Made by a program: the position numbers and the translations under genes
Shown here: positions 22,272-32,500 of the stretch, in pieces
Layout: each line of letters starts with the position of its first letter
Position numbering within the stretch: the first letter of the stretch is position 1
Notes under the pieces: generated by a model
The model's database searches: none
What the model was told of the DNA's origin: nothing
Seen by the model: the letters and a program-made list of their open reading frames with translations, nothing else
Assembly (NCBI GenBank): GCA_003551675.1
Contig: PUNG01000138.1
Span: forward strand, 1 to 37,578
DNA from: Thermoplasmata archaeon
Lineage (GTDB): Archaea > Thermoplasmatota > Thermoplasmata > Halarchaeoplasmatales > Halarchaeoplasmataceae
Direction: 5' to 3'
Length of the DNA stretch: 37,578 nucleotides

Positions 22272-24602
22272 TTGAAAATGTCAGGAGATTTACTGAAAAC
22301 GGATGCTATCGAAGAGCGCGAATACCAAAAAAATATAGCCAGCATAGCAAAAAATCGCTCTACCCTAGTAATTCTCCCAACTGGCCTGGGTAAGACCATA
22401 ATAGCTTTGATGGTTATGAGCCATCGGCTGATGCATGAGCGTGAAAAAAAGATACTTTTTTTAGCGCCTACGAAACCTCTTGTAAATCAACATTCTAAGG
22501 ATATCTCAAATCTGATCAAAGATGCTGAGCCAGAAATTTTTACCGGAGAAGTAAGACCGGACCAGAGAGAAAAACTATGGCGGGATAACAACATCATCGT
22601 TTCCACACCACAGGTGATAAGAAACGATCTGATGGCTAAAAGGATCGACTTGAAGGACACTTCGCTGATTGTGTTCGACGAGGCACACAGAGCCGTAGGT
22701 GATTATGCGTACGTATTCATAGGTGAGGCCTATGAAAGGGGCGGCCTAACTCTAGGGCTTACTGCATCGCCCGGAAGCGAAAAGGGAGATATATTGTCGG
22801 TATGTGACACATTAGGGTTGGAGCATATCGAGATCAGGACAAAATACGACCCGGATGTTGTAAAATACACCAACCATCTTGAAAAAAAATGGATAGACGT
22901 GCGACTGCCCCAAGAGCAAAAAAGAATCGTACAAAAACTTAAAAAGATAAAAAAGAGGGAAGTCAAAAAAATACAATCTTTTGGGTTTCTTGAAGGTAAA
23001 AATGCAAATCGGCTCTCAAGAAAAGACTTGATCAAAGCTAGAGATCAAATACAAAGTGAATTACACTCTTCGAACAAATCGTCACTTTATAGAGCGGCTA
23101 GTTTGATAGCTTCTTCGATAAAGATAGACCACGCCATCGATCAGGCGGAAACTCAAGGACCATATGGTTTAAGAGAGTTCATAGAGAAGATAAAGAACGA
23201 AGCCGAGAGCAGAGGAGGATCTAAGGCATCTAAACGTCTGATGAAATGTTCTGAAATGAGCGAAGTTCTAGCAGAATTAAAAGAACTGGATCAAGAACAT
23301 CCTAAAGTAGAAAAGGTCAAAAAGATCGTGACTCAGCAGTTGGAAAAAAAACCTGATTCGAGGATGATAGTATTTACAAATTATAGAAGAACCGCCACTA
23401 AAATAACGGAAAAACTCGAAGAAATAGATGGAGCAAGACCTACCCGATTCATAGGACAAGCAGACAAGGAAGGAGATAAAGGCCTGAAACAAAAAGAGCA
23501 GATAAAAACAATCGAAGACTTTGAATCAGGTGATTTCAACGTTCTTGTGGCTACCAGTGTTGGTGAAGAAGGATTGGATATCCCTTCAACGGATATGGTG
23601 ATCTTTTATGAGCCTGTGCCCTCTGAAATCAGAACGATACAAAGAAGAGGCAGGACCGCTAGAAGAAGAAAAGGAAAAGTGGTAATACTCATAACCAAAG
23701 ATACGAGAGATGAGGCTTACTATTGGTCCAGCAAAAGAAAAGAAAAAAAGATGCATAAAAATCTGATGCGGTTGAGAGACGATCTTGAGACCGAGATCAG
23801 TGTGGGTGATCCCATGGATGTGGATAAAAAAGGATACAAGGTGGTCGGAAAGAAAAGTAAAAAAAATTTGAAAAAGGAGCAGAAAAAAAAGGATACTCGA
23901 GAGGACAAAAAACAGAGAGCGTTGACTGATTTTGATGATAACAAAGATGAGGCTCAAAAAGAGAGCGGGGATGAGATAACAGTAGACACAAGAGAACAGA
24001 ACAGTAAGGTGGTCCTAGAACTTGCAAAAAAAGACATAAAGATAAATACATCTCAACTTTCCATAGGTGATTACGTAGTTTCCGAGGATATAGCGGTTGA
24101 AAGGAAAGAGGTCTCAGACTTTTTACAATCTCTGATCGATGGAAGACTCTTCACCCAGGCTAAAGCTCTTTCAGAAAATTATCAAAATCCCATCATCATC
24201 TTAGAGGGAGACGGACTCTACCAAAAGAGGAACATAAGAGATAACGCTATCTACGGAGCCCTAGCCTCTTTGGCTACTGACTTTAGGATACCTGTTTTAT
24301 TCACAAAGGGAGAAGAAGAAACCGCAGCCATCATAGCAACCATGGTCAAACGTGACTCAAAAGACAAAAAAAGATCTCTATCTGTTCGTAAAGAAAAAGA
24401 AAGCATGTCCATGTATGACACTAGAAAATTCATATTAGAAGGACTTCCCTCCATATCGGGCAGGCTTGCGGAGAGACTGCTGGAACATTTCGGCTCGGTG
24501 AGAGAAGTATTTATGGCTGATGAAAAGGAACTTCAGGAAGTGAAAGGCATAGGACCTTCTACCGCTGAAAAGATCGTTTCCGTGATCTCTGAAGATGGAT
24601 AA
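22272..24602 (+). CDS. hef: Hef helicase-nuclease (FANCM/XPF family)
   Basis: About 776 residues, the standard Hef architecture. The SF2 helicase half has Walker A LPTGLGKTIIALM, DEAH box IVFDEAHRAVGDY, motif III LGLTASPGS and motif VI QRRGRTARRRKGKV. After a lysine-rich linker comes the XPF nuclease domain: VDTREQNSKVVLELA, SIGDYVVSEDIAVERKEVSDF (ERK-x3-D). A tandem helix-hairpin-helix end follows (LPSISGRLAERLLEHFG, VKGIGPSTAEKIVSVI). Hef remodels and cuts stalled forks and branched DNA. The start is uncertain: TTG 22272 has GGGAG 8 bases upstream, ATG 22278 follows two codons later. Likely in an operon with the zinc-ribbon gene. Confidence 0.95.
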   Translation: MKMSGDLLKTDAIEEREYQKNIASIAKNRSTLVILPTGLGKTIIALMVMSHRLMHEREKKILFLAPTKPLVNQHSKDISNLIKDAEPEIFTGEVRPDQREKLWRDNNIIVSTPQVIRNDLMAKRIDLKDTSLIVFDEAHRAVGDYAYVFIGEAYERGGLTLGLTASPGSEKGDILSVCDTLGLEHIEIRTKYDPDVVKYTNHLEKKWIDVRLPQEQKRIVQKLKKIKKREVKKIQSFGFLEGKNANRLSRKDLIKARDQIQSELHSSNKSSLYRAASLIASSIKIDHAIDQAETQGPYGLREFIEKIKNEAESRGGSKASKRLMKCSEMSEVLAELKELDQEHPKVEKVKKIVTQQLEKKPDSRMIVFTNYRRTATKITEKLEEIDGARPTRFIGQADKEGDKGLKQKEQIKTIEDFESGDFNVLVATSVGEEGLDIPSTDMVIFYEPVPSEIRTIQRRGRTARRRKGKVVILITKDTRDEAYYWSSKRKEKKMHKNLMRLRDDLETEISVGDPMDVDKKGYKVVGKKSKKNLKKEQKKKDTREDKKQRALTDFDDNKDEAQKESGDEITVDTREQNSKVVLELAKKDIKINTSQLSIGDYVVSEDIAVERKEVSDFLQSLIDGRLFTQAKALSENYQNPIIILEGDGLYQKRNIRDNAIYGALASLATDFRIPVLFTKGEEETAAIIATMVKRDSKDKKRSLSVRKEKESMSMYDTRKFILEGLPSISGRLAERLLEHFGSVREVFMADEKELQEVKGIGPSTAEKIVSVISEDG

Positions 24603-24638
24603 ACAAAACCTTTTTGTGCAGCTATCCCAAAATACAAA

Positions 24639-24648
24639 AATATATAAC
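24639..24648 (+). promoter_or_regulatory. TATA box of rtcB
   Basis: AATATATAAC lies 30-39 bases before the ATG at 24678, so rtcB can be transcribed independently of hef. Confidence 0.55.
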
Positions 24649-24677
24649 CCAATAAACTCAATCAAAGTGTGATAGAT

Positions 24678-26135
24678 ATGGGCAGGAATTGGAACGGACC
24701 TTTAAAAAAAAGTAGTGATTACGTCTTCACGATACCTAAAAGCTACAAGAGAAGTATGAATGTGCCAGGTTGGATCTTTGCCGACGACGAACTCATCAGA
24801 TCCATAAGACAGGACAACGCCCCTGAACAGGTGGCGAACGTAGCTACTCTCCCTGGGATAATCGGGGCTTCCAAGGCCATGCCCGATATCCACTGGGGAT
24901 ACGGTTTTCCCATAGGAGGAGTTGCTGCTATGGATCCAAAAGAAGGTGTTATCTCTCCTGGCGGAGTCGGCTACGACATCAACTGCGGTGTCAGACTGGT
25001 CAGGAGCAACTTGGAAGAAGGGGATGTGAGGGATAATATCAAGTCGCTGATCAACACAATATTCGATAACGTACCCGCGGGAGTAGGTAGAAAAAGCCGT
25101 CTAAGGTTGAAAAAAGGCGAATTAGAAGAAGCACTAGATCATGGAGTAGAATGGGCTATCGACCAAGGCTACGGCTGGGAACAGGACCTAAAACGTATCG
25201 AAGACAACGGAAGGATGGAGAGCGCGGATTCGGATAAAGTGAGCAAGAAAGCGAAAGATCGTGGTTCTCCTCAGTTGGGTACCCTCGGCGGCGGAAACCA
25301 CTTTATCGAGATACAAAAGATAGAAAAAATATTCGATAAAAAGTTGGCGGATTCCATCGACCTTGAAGAAGGAGACATAGTGACCATGATCCATACTGGT
25401 TCTAGAGGCTGTGGACATCAGATAGCCACCGATTACATAAACAAAATGGAAAAGGCTATCAGAAAGTACAACATAGATCTTCCCGACAAACAGTTAGCCT
25501 GCGCACCTTTTGACTCTCCCGAAGGTGATGATTACTTCGCAGCCATGAGCTGCGGAGCCAACTATGCATGGACCAACAGGCAGTTGATCTTACATTGGGT
25601 CAGAGAGAGTTTTGAGCAAGTCTTCGACGAAAGTGCAGAAGATATGGATATGGAATTAGTCTACGATGTATGTCACAACATCGCAAAAAAAGAAAAACAC
25701 GAAATAGATGGAAAGAAGAAAGAGGTCATAGTACATAGAAAAGGAGCTACTAGAGCATTTGCACCAGGTAGAAAAGAAGTACCAAAAAAGTACAGAGATG
25801 TAGGGCAGCCTGTGATCATACCAGGCGATATGGGTACCGCGAGCTATATGATGATGGGAACTGAAAACGCTATGAAAAGAAGTTGGGGGTCTACTTGTCA
25901 TGGAGCTGGAAGACTTATGTCTAGAACCGGTGCCAGGAAAAAGTTCCATGCGAATCAGATCAAAAGAGATCTCTCCGAGCAAGGGATATATGTAAAAGCA
26001 GCTAGTGATAAAGTTTTAAGAGAAGAGAGCCCAGGGGCCTACAAAAACGTCAATAACGTGGTAGAAGTGACCCATAACGCAGGACTTTCAAAGATCGTGG
26101 CAAAGATGGTGCCCATAGGTGTGATGAAAGGGTAA
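24678..26135 (+). CDS. rtcB: RtcB tRNA-splicing/RNA ligase
   Basis: A 485-residue 3'-phosphate/5'-OH RNA ligase that joins tRNA exon halves after intron removal, using GTP and Mn2+. All key parts are present: AMPDIHWGYGFPIGGVAA, GGVGYDINCGVRLV (metal Cys), LGTLGGGNHFIEI, MIHTGSRGCGHQI, and the guanylated His in STCHGAGRLMSR. Length matches inteinless archaeal enzymes and there is no insertion at the common intein sites. ATG 24678 is chosen over the GTG three codons upstream because the latter overlaps the GTGTGAT ribosome-site-like element. Archease, its usual cofactor, is not encoded nearby. Confidence 0.96.
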   Translation: MGRNWNGPLKKSSDYVFTIPKSYKRSMNVPGWIFADDELIRSIRQDNAPEQVANVATLPGIIGASKAMPDIHWGYGFPIGGVAAMDPKEGVISPGGVGYDINCGVRLVRSNLEEGDVRDNIKSLINTIFDNVPAGVGRKSRLRLKKGELEEALDHGVEWAIDQGYGWEQDLKRIEDNGRMESADSDKVSKKAKDRGSPQLGTLGGGNHFIEIQKIEKIFDKKLADSIDLEEGDIVTMIHTGSRGCGHQIATDYINKMEKAIRKYNIDLPDKQLACAPFDSPEGDDYFAAMSCGANYAWTNRQLILHWVRESFEQVFDESAEDMDMELVYDVCHNIAKKEKHEIDGKKKEVIVHRKGATRAFAPGRKEVPKKYRDVGQPVIIPGDMGTASYMMMGTENAMKRSWGSTCHGAGRLMSRTGARKKFHANQIKRDLSEQGIYVKAASDKVLREESPGAYKNVNNVVEVTHNAGLSKIVAKMVPIGVMKG

Positions 26136-26150
26136 AATCAAAGGATCTCA

Positions 26151-26579
26151 TCAAAACCGACGACCGTATGAACCTGCTAGTGAACTCAGGAAACCATCCT
26201 GGTAGTCGCTCTTCAATATTTCATAAGATACTTTTTTAGATTCTTTTTTGCTCAACTTTTTGACCCAATCGGGTATCCCTTTAACAAGGGGACCTATATC
26301 TTCTTTGTTTTCCACCATGAATGTATATATCTTTACCTCTTTATCGGTTTTTAATCCGAGTTTTATCTCATTCCAAACCACATAAGTAAAACAACCCGAT
26401 ACGGCCATGGCTACGATGGCATCGGATTTTTTTAATTTTCCTATCACATCGTGTTTGATACCAAATTCAGCCGGGTTGATTATCTTATCCGGCTCCAGAT
26501 ATTCATCGATTATACTGAGGCATTTTCTTTCCGTCTCCGTTTTAAAAGTAAAAGTAGGATGACTAAAAAATATATGCAT
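26151..26579 (-). CDS. Nucleoside 2-deoxyribosyltransferase-like fold protein
   Basis: 142 residues. The pattern MHIFFSHPTFTFKTETERK at the N-terminus, followed by IINPAEFGI, KKSDAIVAMAVSGCFTYVVWNEIKLGL and VKIYTFM, is reminiscent of the nucleoside deoxyribosyltransferase/DUF4406 fold, where the late acidic residue (here Glu in WNEIKLG) catalyses base exchange or cleavage. Similarity is by fold pattern only. The related TIR/SLOG folds are alternatives. ATG 26579 is used, 10 bases after GGAGG; a GTG three codons upstream overlaps the previous gene's stop and leaves no room for the site. It is coupled to the upstream membrane-protein gene with a 5-base gap. Confidence 0.5.
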   Translation of the reverse strand: MHIFFSHPTFTFKTETERKCLSIIDEYLEPDKIINPAEFGIKHDVIGKLKKSDAIVAMAVSGCFTYVVWNEIKLGLKTDKEVKIYTFMVENKEDIGPLVKGIPDWVKKLSKKESKKVSYEILKSDYQDGFLSSLAGSYGRRF

Positions 26580-26584
26580 ACGAA

Positions 26585-27334
26585 TCACGCCTCCTGGTCC
26601 TCTTCATCCTCTTCCGATCCTTCGGGGATTCCCATGAAATTCACATGGTCCGATGGTTTCCCTTCTTTTTTTTCGCCCTCATATATCACATCTTCAAAAT
26701 GTTCTCGATCCTTGCCCTTTTCGTATTTTTTTTGCCTCCGAGCCTTGATCTTTCTCTCTTCCTCTTCTATCTGCCTTTCTTTTATCTCTCCCAGGAGCGC
26801 ACCCTTGCCTTTGAAAGCATAGACCATGCCTATGATCGTCAAAAGTATAGCTGGTAAAGACAAGATCCCATATGGACTTGTAGCATAACTGACATAGTAA
26901 ACGTAGGTTAGATTTCCCTCAGTCACATTGAAATCGAAATGCCTAGGGATATCATCGAGCTCGGTAAGATCTAGAGATCTGTTTTCATCTTCGGCGATGG
27001 TTAGGTTTATTCTTTCTCCTGTTTCATCAGCCCATGTGCCCGGAAGGCTGATAGGTTGAAAATTTGTATTTAATATCCTAAGCGATAAATTCGTTTCCTC
27101 TTCCCCCCTAAGTTCCAGTGTGGAATTTTCTACATTACGAAGATGAGGATAGCGTATATCTTTCACAAGTCCTTGGTCATCAGGCTCGATAGAATCTTTA
27201 TCTGTATCATCCTCAACTGTCGTGATCACCGCTGAAAAAGCTAATATCAAAGCTAAAGCAAAAAGAACGAAACCCTTTTGTATGTCAGGATTGGAAATTA
27301 TCCTGACGACCAAACTTCCTTTACTCTTTTTCAT
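26585..27334 (-). CDS. Two-TM membrane protein with charged cytoplasmic tail
   Basis: 249 residues. An N-terminal TM (GFVLFALALILAFSAVITTV), an external domain of about 115 residues with several N-x-S/T sites (NSTLELRG, NLSLRILN, NRSLDLTE, NLTYVYYV), a second TM (GILSLPAILLTIIGMVYAF), then a highly charged tail (EIKERQIEEEERKIKARRQK and on) ending in an acidic stretch. No family is recognised. ATG 27334 is preceded by GGTG at 6 bases. Forms an operon with the deoxyribosyltransferase-like gene. A membrane scaffold or sensor is conceivable, but nothing in the sequence proves this. Confidence 0.65.
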   Translation of the reverse strand: MKKSKGSLVVRIISNPDIQKGFVLFALALILAFSAVITTVEDDTDKDSIEPDDQGLVKDIRYPHLRNVENSTLELRGEEETNLSLRILNTNFQPISLPGTWADETGERINLTIAEDENRSLDLTELDDIPRHFDFNVTEGNLTYVYYVSYATSPYGILSLPAILLTIIGMVYAFKGKGALLGEIKERQIEEEERKIKARRQKKYEKGKDREHFEDVIYEGEKKEGKPSDHVNFMGIPEGSEEDEEDQEA

Positions 27335-27464
27335 GAACATCACCTACATCATAAGCCCCTGATCATCCTTTACTGATCGTTAGTGATCTTCGATTCGCTT
27401 ACTCCGGTATATCCTATAACTATATAGGTGAAAAAGGGTATATAAAAGGGTTTTTACTCACAGA

Positions 27465-28493
27465 TCACTTAGCTACCTCGAGATCGAACTCGATCTCACC
27501 GGCAAAGTGGCATTTTGCGATATGTTCCTTCCCTACCTCTTTACCCACTGGTTTCTTATTCCTGCATATCTTTTTCGAATGAGGACATCGCGGATGAAAT
27601 CTACATCCCTTCGGTATATTTACAGCAGATGGTATCTCTCCCTTTATCGGTACTTTTTTGACGCCTCTACCTCTTTCAGGATCAGGTTCTGGCACAGCAA
27701 CAAGCAATGCTTGGGTATAAGGATGTGAGGGATTGTCTAAAACATCACCCACTTTTCCTTTCTCGACCATGTCTCCTAGGTACATGACCCCTATGTAATC
27801 CGTGAAAAAACGAGTCGTAGAGATATCATGCGTTATGTAAAAGTAAGTGATATCTTCCTTATCTATGAGGTCCTTCATGAGGTTCAATACTTCCGCCCTC
27901 ACAGAAACGTCGAGCATAGACACCGGTTCGTCTGCGACTATGAAATCTGGGTTGAGTATCATCGCTCTAGCAAGAGATATCCTTTGTTTTTGACCACCTG
28001 AAAGCATGTGAGGATACCTTCTTAAAAACTTTTCAGGGGGAGTCAATCGTACCTCCTCCATGGCCTCATATATCATATCATCTCTTTCATCTCTGCTGTC
28101 ACCGATGCCATGTATCATTAAAGGTTCTTCCAAGATGGTGCGGATCCTGTGCCTTGGATCCAAAGCAGAAAACGGATCCTGGTATATCATCTGAGTTTGC
28201 CGTCTGTAAGCCTTTATCTGCTGTTTGTTAGATAGTTCTGTTATGTCCTTTCCTTTCATATACATGCGTCCGTCAGTAGGATCCAATAGGCGCATCATGA
28301 GTTTACCCACAGTTGTTTTACCACAACCAGATTCGCCGACTGCAGAAAAGTTCTGCTTCCAATAGATGTCAAAGTCTATGCCGTCGACCGCCTTCACTTT
28401 TTGTTTTTCCTCTCCTCTGAGTTTCTGTAAAAAACCCTGTGTGATATCAAAGTGTTTAGTCAAGTTTCTCGCTTTAAATAATGGTTTAGCCAT
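27465..28493 (-). CDS. dppF: Dipeptide/oligopeptide ABC transporter ATP-binding protein (DppF type)
   Basis: A 342-residue ABC ATPase: Walker A GESGCGKTTVGKLM, signature LSGGQKQRISLARAMIL, Walker B DFIVADEPVSMLD, H-loop YITHDIST. The C-terminal oligopeptide-transporter domain contains a Cys cluster, C-x5-C-x6-C (GCRFHPRCPHSKKIC) plus a later Cys in KCHFAGE, as in Opp/Dpp ATPases that bind a [4Fe-4S] cluster. It should power peptide import together with DppD, acting on the cytoplasmic face of DppB/DppC. It is last in the operon, 6 bases after dppD, and is followed by a T-rich stretch on its strand that could end transcription. Confidence 0.92.
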   Translation of the reverse strand: MAKPLFKARNLTKHFDITQGFLQKLRGEEKQKVKAVDGIDFDIYWKQNFSAVGESGCGKTTVGKLMMRLLDPTDGRMYMKGKDITELSNKQQIKAYRRQTQMIYQDPFSALDPRHRIRTILEEPLMIHGIGDSRDERDDMIYEAMEEVRLTPPEKFLRRYPHMLSGGQKQRISLARAMILNPDFIVADEPVSMLDVSVRAEVLNLMKDLIDKEDITYFYITHDISTTRFFTDYIGVMYLGDMVEKGKVGDVLDNPSHPYTQALLVAVPEPDPERGRGVKKVPIKGEIPSAVNIPKGCRFHPRCPHSKKICRNKKPVGKEVGKEHIAKCHFAGEIEFDLEVAK

Positions 28494-28499
28494 GGTTTT

Positions 28500-29582
28500 C
28501 TACTCCTCCTCTGTTACAACTTCTTCTTCACCTAGTTCGCCTTCATAGGCCTCAGAAGCGCTTTCATCCTCATAAGCGGTCTCATATTCGGCTTCTTCAC
28601 TTTCCGCTATCTCTTTGTCCTCACTGAACAGATGACACTTAACTTTTACACCGTCTATGTTGTATATCTCAGGTTCCAACTCTCTACATACCTCCATGGC
28701 CTTGTGACACCTCGGATGAAATCTACATCCAGTAGGAGGATTGACCAAATTCGGAGGAACGCCTGGGATGTATTCTAGGCGTTCTATATCAGTACGGATG
28801 TCCGGGATCGCCGCTATCAGCTTTTCAGTGTAAGGATGTTTTGGATCTTTGTAGATCTGTTTTGCAGAACCGAATTCTACTATCCAACCCGCGTACATTA
28901 TTGCAAGGTTGTCAGAAACCTCTGCCAGTATACTGAGATCGTGAGTGATGAATATCATGGAGATATCTAACTCTCTTCTGAGTCGCTTGAGATCGTTCAT
29001 TATCCTAGCCTCTACAACCACGTCTAGCGCAGTCGTGGGCTCATCAAGTATGACCAAGTCCGGCTCTAAGAGAAGAGCAGTAGCGATTATCACTCTCTGT
29101 TTCTGACCTCCGCTGAGCTCGTGTGGGTACCTATCGAATATACCTCCTTCGAGATTTACCAGTTCAAGATACTTCTCACAGATAGCCCTTGCTTTTTTAC
29201 CCTCGATACCTTTATGATACTTCAGGGGTTCCACCATCTGATGACCGACCGTGTAAACAGGAGTCATTATGTCCATGGCTCCCTGGAAAACCATGGATAC
29301 TTTTTTCCAGCGTATCTTTTTTCGGGACTGTTTCTCATTCAGATCAGTGACCTCGATACCATCCAAGTTTATCGAACCATTTACGATCTGACCAGGAGGT
29401 GGAACCAAATTTAGCAAGGAGAATGCAAGAGTACTCTTTCCACATCCTGATTCTCCTGCCACACCTATGGATTCTCCTTTGTGAAGTACAAATGATGCAT
29501 CATCAAGTGCCTGAACTTCTCCATCACCTGTTAAATAATGCGTAGACAATTCATCGACCTTTAAGACTGCTTTTCCAACCAT
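28500..29582 (-). CDS. dppD: Dipeptide/oligopeptide ABC transporter ATP-binding protein (DppD type)
   Basis: A 360-residue ABC ATPase: Walker A GESGCGKSTLAFSLL, signature LSGGQKQRVIIATALLL, Walker B DLVILDEPTTALDV, H-loop FITHDLSIL. The C-terminal domain has the FeS-type Cys set GCRFHPRCHKAMEVC … KCHLF. The protein ends with an unusual acidic tail of about 40 residues (EIAESEEAEYETAYEDES and on) not found in bacterial DppD, perhaps a salt adaptation. The ribosome site GGTG is formed by the end of the permease gene (AGG TGA). The second of two ATGs, at 29582, has the 5-base spacing seen elsewhere in the window. Confidence 0.92.
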   Translation of the reverse strand: MVGKAVLKVDELSTHYLTGDGEVQALDDASFVLHKGESIGVAGESGCGKSTLAFSLLNLVPPPGQIVNGSINLDGIEVTDLNEKQSRKKIRWKKVSMVFQGAMDIMTPVYTVGHQMVEPLKYHKGIEGKKARAICEKYLELVNLEGGIFDRYPHELSGGQKQRVIIATALLLEPDLVILDEPTTALDVVVEARIMNDLKRLRRELDISMIFITHDLSILAEVSDNLAIMYAGWIVEFGSAKQIYKDPKHPYTEKLIAAIPDIRTDIERLEYIPGVPPNLVNPPTGCRFHPRCHKAMEVCRELEPEIYNIDGVKVKCHLFSEDKEIAESEEAEYETAYEDESASEAYEGELGEEEVVTEEE

Positions 29583-29586
29583 CATT

Positions 29587-32500
29587 TCACCTTTGCTTCA
29601 TCTTAGGATTGATAACTCTCTCTATAGCCATTCCTGTGGATATGAATCCAAAGCCCACAAGGACCATACCTACACCTGGGAAGAGTACCCAAAACCATGA
29701 TTCCTCCCAGTTCATAACGGCTCCACTGGATTGTGCGTCTTCTAATATCGTACCCCAAGTAACGATAGTAGGATCACCTAGCCCGAGTATGTGCATACCC
29801 GCTTCAGCCATGATCACAACCGGAACGAGTAGTGCAGCCTGAGCTATAGAATAAGGCAGTATCTGAGGTATCATATGTTTGAAGATTATTCGTGCGGAGC
29901 CTGAGCCTAGAGATTCCGAAGCTTCTATATAGGTATCTTTAGCAACTTGTAATCCTCTGGCTCTTATAACTCTTGCAGCACCACGCCACATCACTAATGC
30001 ATAGATCAGCACGAATATATTGATACTCCTGCTCCAGAACCTCAATACGATGATAAGGATCGGTAATACGGGTATACCCATCAATATCTCATTTATCCTA
30101 GACATGAACTCATCTACCCATCCGCCGTAATAGGCGCTGGTCATACCGAAGCTAGTAGAGAAGAATATAGTCGTTAGGGCAACAACGCCGCCTGCATACA
30201 GACCATATCTAGCACCCCAGATCCAACCCTGCCACAGGTCTCGCCTGCTATTGTCAGTTCCAAATACGCCAAATACAGCCCCCGAGAACGTGGTCTCGGC
30301 TTCTTCGAACTCCACACCTATACCGTCAACACGGATAGTAACATTGTATTCTCCTTTCAACGGGTCGCCTTCCTCAAGCCAATTCTCGTTCCGTTGGCCG
30401 AATAAGATCTGAGTTGGATGGACATCTTCCTGTGAAGGGAACTCTCTTACATCTGTATTCCTTCTCAGCCATCTCCTAGATTGCTCATACAAATTCTCTC
30501 TTATACTTCCCCTTCTAACCACCGTTATCGTTTCGTGGAAATCACCAACCCTGTCACCTCTATCTATATCTTCTAGTACAAGAGTATCTTCGGGTGTGGC
30601 TGTGAGCGTTACCTCGGCTCCTTCACTGTATTCAAGTCGGAACGGGCTTCTGTCGACTCTACCTTCACCGTGTGTACTCACATCAAGGGAGTAAGAGATA
30701 TCATCATCAAAAGTGGCTGTTACATCTTTGTCTTCATCCATCACGATGGTGATCTCTTCATCGGTACCTCGAAGGTCTCCGCTCCATCTATCGAACTGCC
30801 AACCTTCAGCAGCAACGGCATCCAATACTACTGTTTCACCTTTGTAGTAAGTCTCTTTCTCGGGCTCTATATCTACAGCGCCTTCACCTTCGATGTTCAC
30901 GTTGAGTTCATGTTCCACCGTGGTATCGACCCTCTTAAAGAACGCCCTTAGGTTCATCTCTTTATCCATCTCGACTGTTATCTCCTCTTCGAACTGCTCT
31001 CCTTCGGGATAATCTCCTATCCAATGGCTGAATTCCCAATCATCTAATTCAAAGAAGTTCAGATCTCCTTCATCTGCATCCTCTTCTATCCTGTATTCCT
31101 TTTCACCTTCTACCAAGACCCACCATTCACCGTTCGATATGGCTATCTCCGCATCATCTTCGAGTGCATGACCCTGGACCTCAAAGGCGATCGATAATTC
31201 TTCAGCGACCGGGCCTTCTTCAAGATGCTCTTCGTATAATTCCATGCTCAGATCGAATACATTCTCCCCTGGTTTCGCCAACAGAGTTACTTCATCCCCT
31301 CTCTCATAATTGAATTGTGAAGGATGTGTTTCGATGGTCCCATTTCCCGATGTACTAGTCCTTAAGTTGTATCTCTCTTCTCCAAAATGGGCCCTTAGCT
31401 CCTTGTCACTATCCATGGTTATGGTTATCTCGTCTTCGGGACCTTCATAATCTCCCGTCCAACCGACGAACTCAAACGGCTCAGTAGGCCGTTGAACCTC
31501 TATACGCCTGTGCCTATATCTATCAGCATAACCAGAATATTCCATGAAAAGCTCCAACGGTACCCTATCAGCCTGCATATCATGTACAAAAGAGATCTCG
31601 TAACCTCTTATATCTCCTGCGGGTGCGACCACGTCTTCATATAATAATCTCTCATCAAGTTCATCTGTCAAATACAACGATATGGTACGTTCTTCTCTTT
31701 CTTCGTTCAGTACCTCGACATTTACCCTGATTATATCTCCAAGATATACCTCGTCCTCGTCAACAATGAGTTTGGCTTCTAGATCATCCTCTTCTTCTTG
31801 CTGCAACTCAAGTTCGGCCTCATAGACTGTTTGTTCGTCGGAAGTATGCATCGCTAGTGTCTCTTCTTCCTCTTCTTCCTCTTCTTCAAAAGTTATAGAG
31901 GCTCTCTCAGGACCCAAAATGAAATGATACGTGCCTTCCTCTGTAAATTCATGGGTGTACTCTATAGCCTTCATATCTCCTGGTTGTATCGTCCATTCTT
32001 CTTCAGCCACCCTAATACCTTCATCATCCTCGATCCTCAACCTTATGGTCCTTTCTTCCTCTCTGTGTGTATTTCTGACCTCGGCTTCCATGCTCCCCAT
32101 GAGAGCCGCGGTCTCTTCCACAGAGAATTCATCTACTACCACGTCGTCGCCCACTCCTACCGTGACCACTTGGGTTTGATCTCCGAGCCTTATAGTGTAT
32201 ACACCATCCAACTCAAAGGTGTGTTCGGCAACTATACTTTCTACCTGTCCTGGGGCTAATTCCCATTCGTAATCGACGGGTTCACCAGGTATCTCCAGTT
32301 CGATGGTCCTGTTTTCATCCTCTTCACCACCTATATGAGCTATATCTGCAGTTATATCGACTTCTAGTGGTGCGGTCCCATCAACAGGACTCACCGCGAA
32401 ATTGGAAACCTCTATATTTTCTACTCCCGGAGGTCTACTAACCTTGATTCTGTGTGATGCTGGTCCTAGTTCCTGATGTCCTAATACATTATCGCCGTGC

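Noticed and set aside
24678-26135. Intein in rtcB
   Set aside because: RtcB often hosts inteins, but the protein here has normal length and continuous motifs.
27411-27432. Short palindrome CCTATA-ACTA-TATAGG upstream of the two-TM protein gene
   Set aside because: Noted as a possible regulatory site, but A/T-rich 6-bp arms in a promoter region are not convincing alone.
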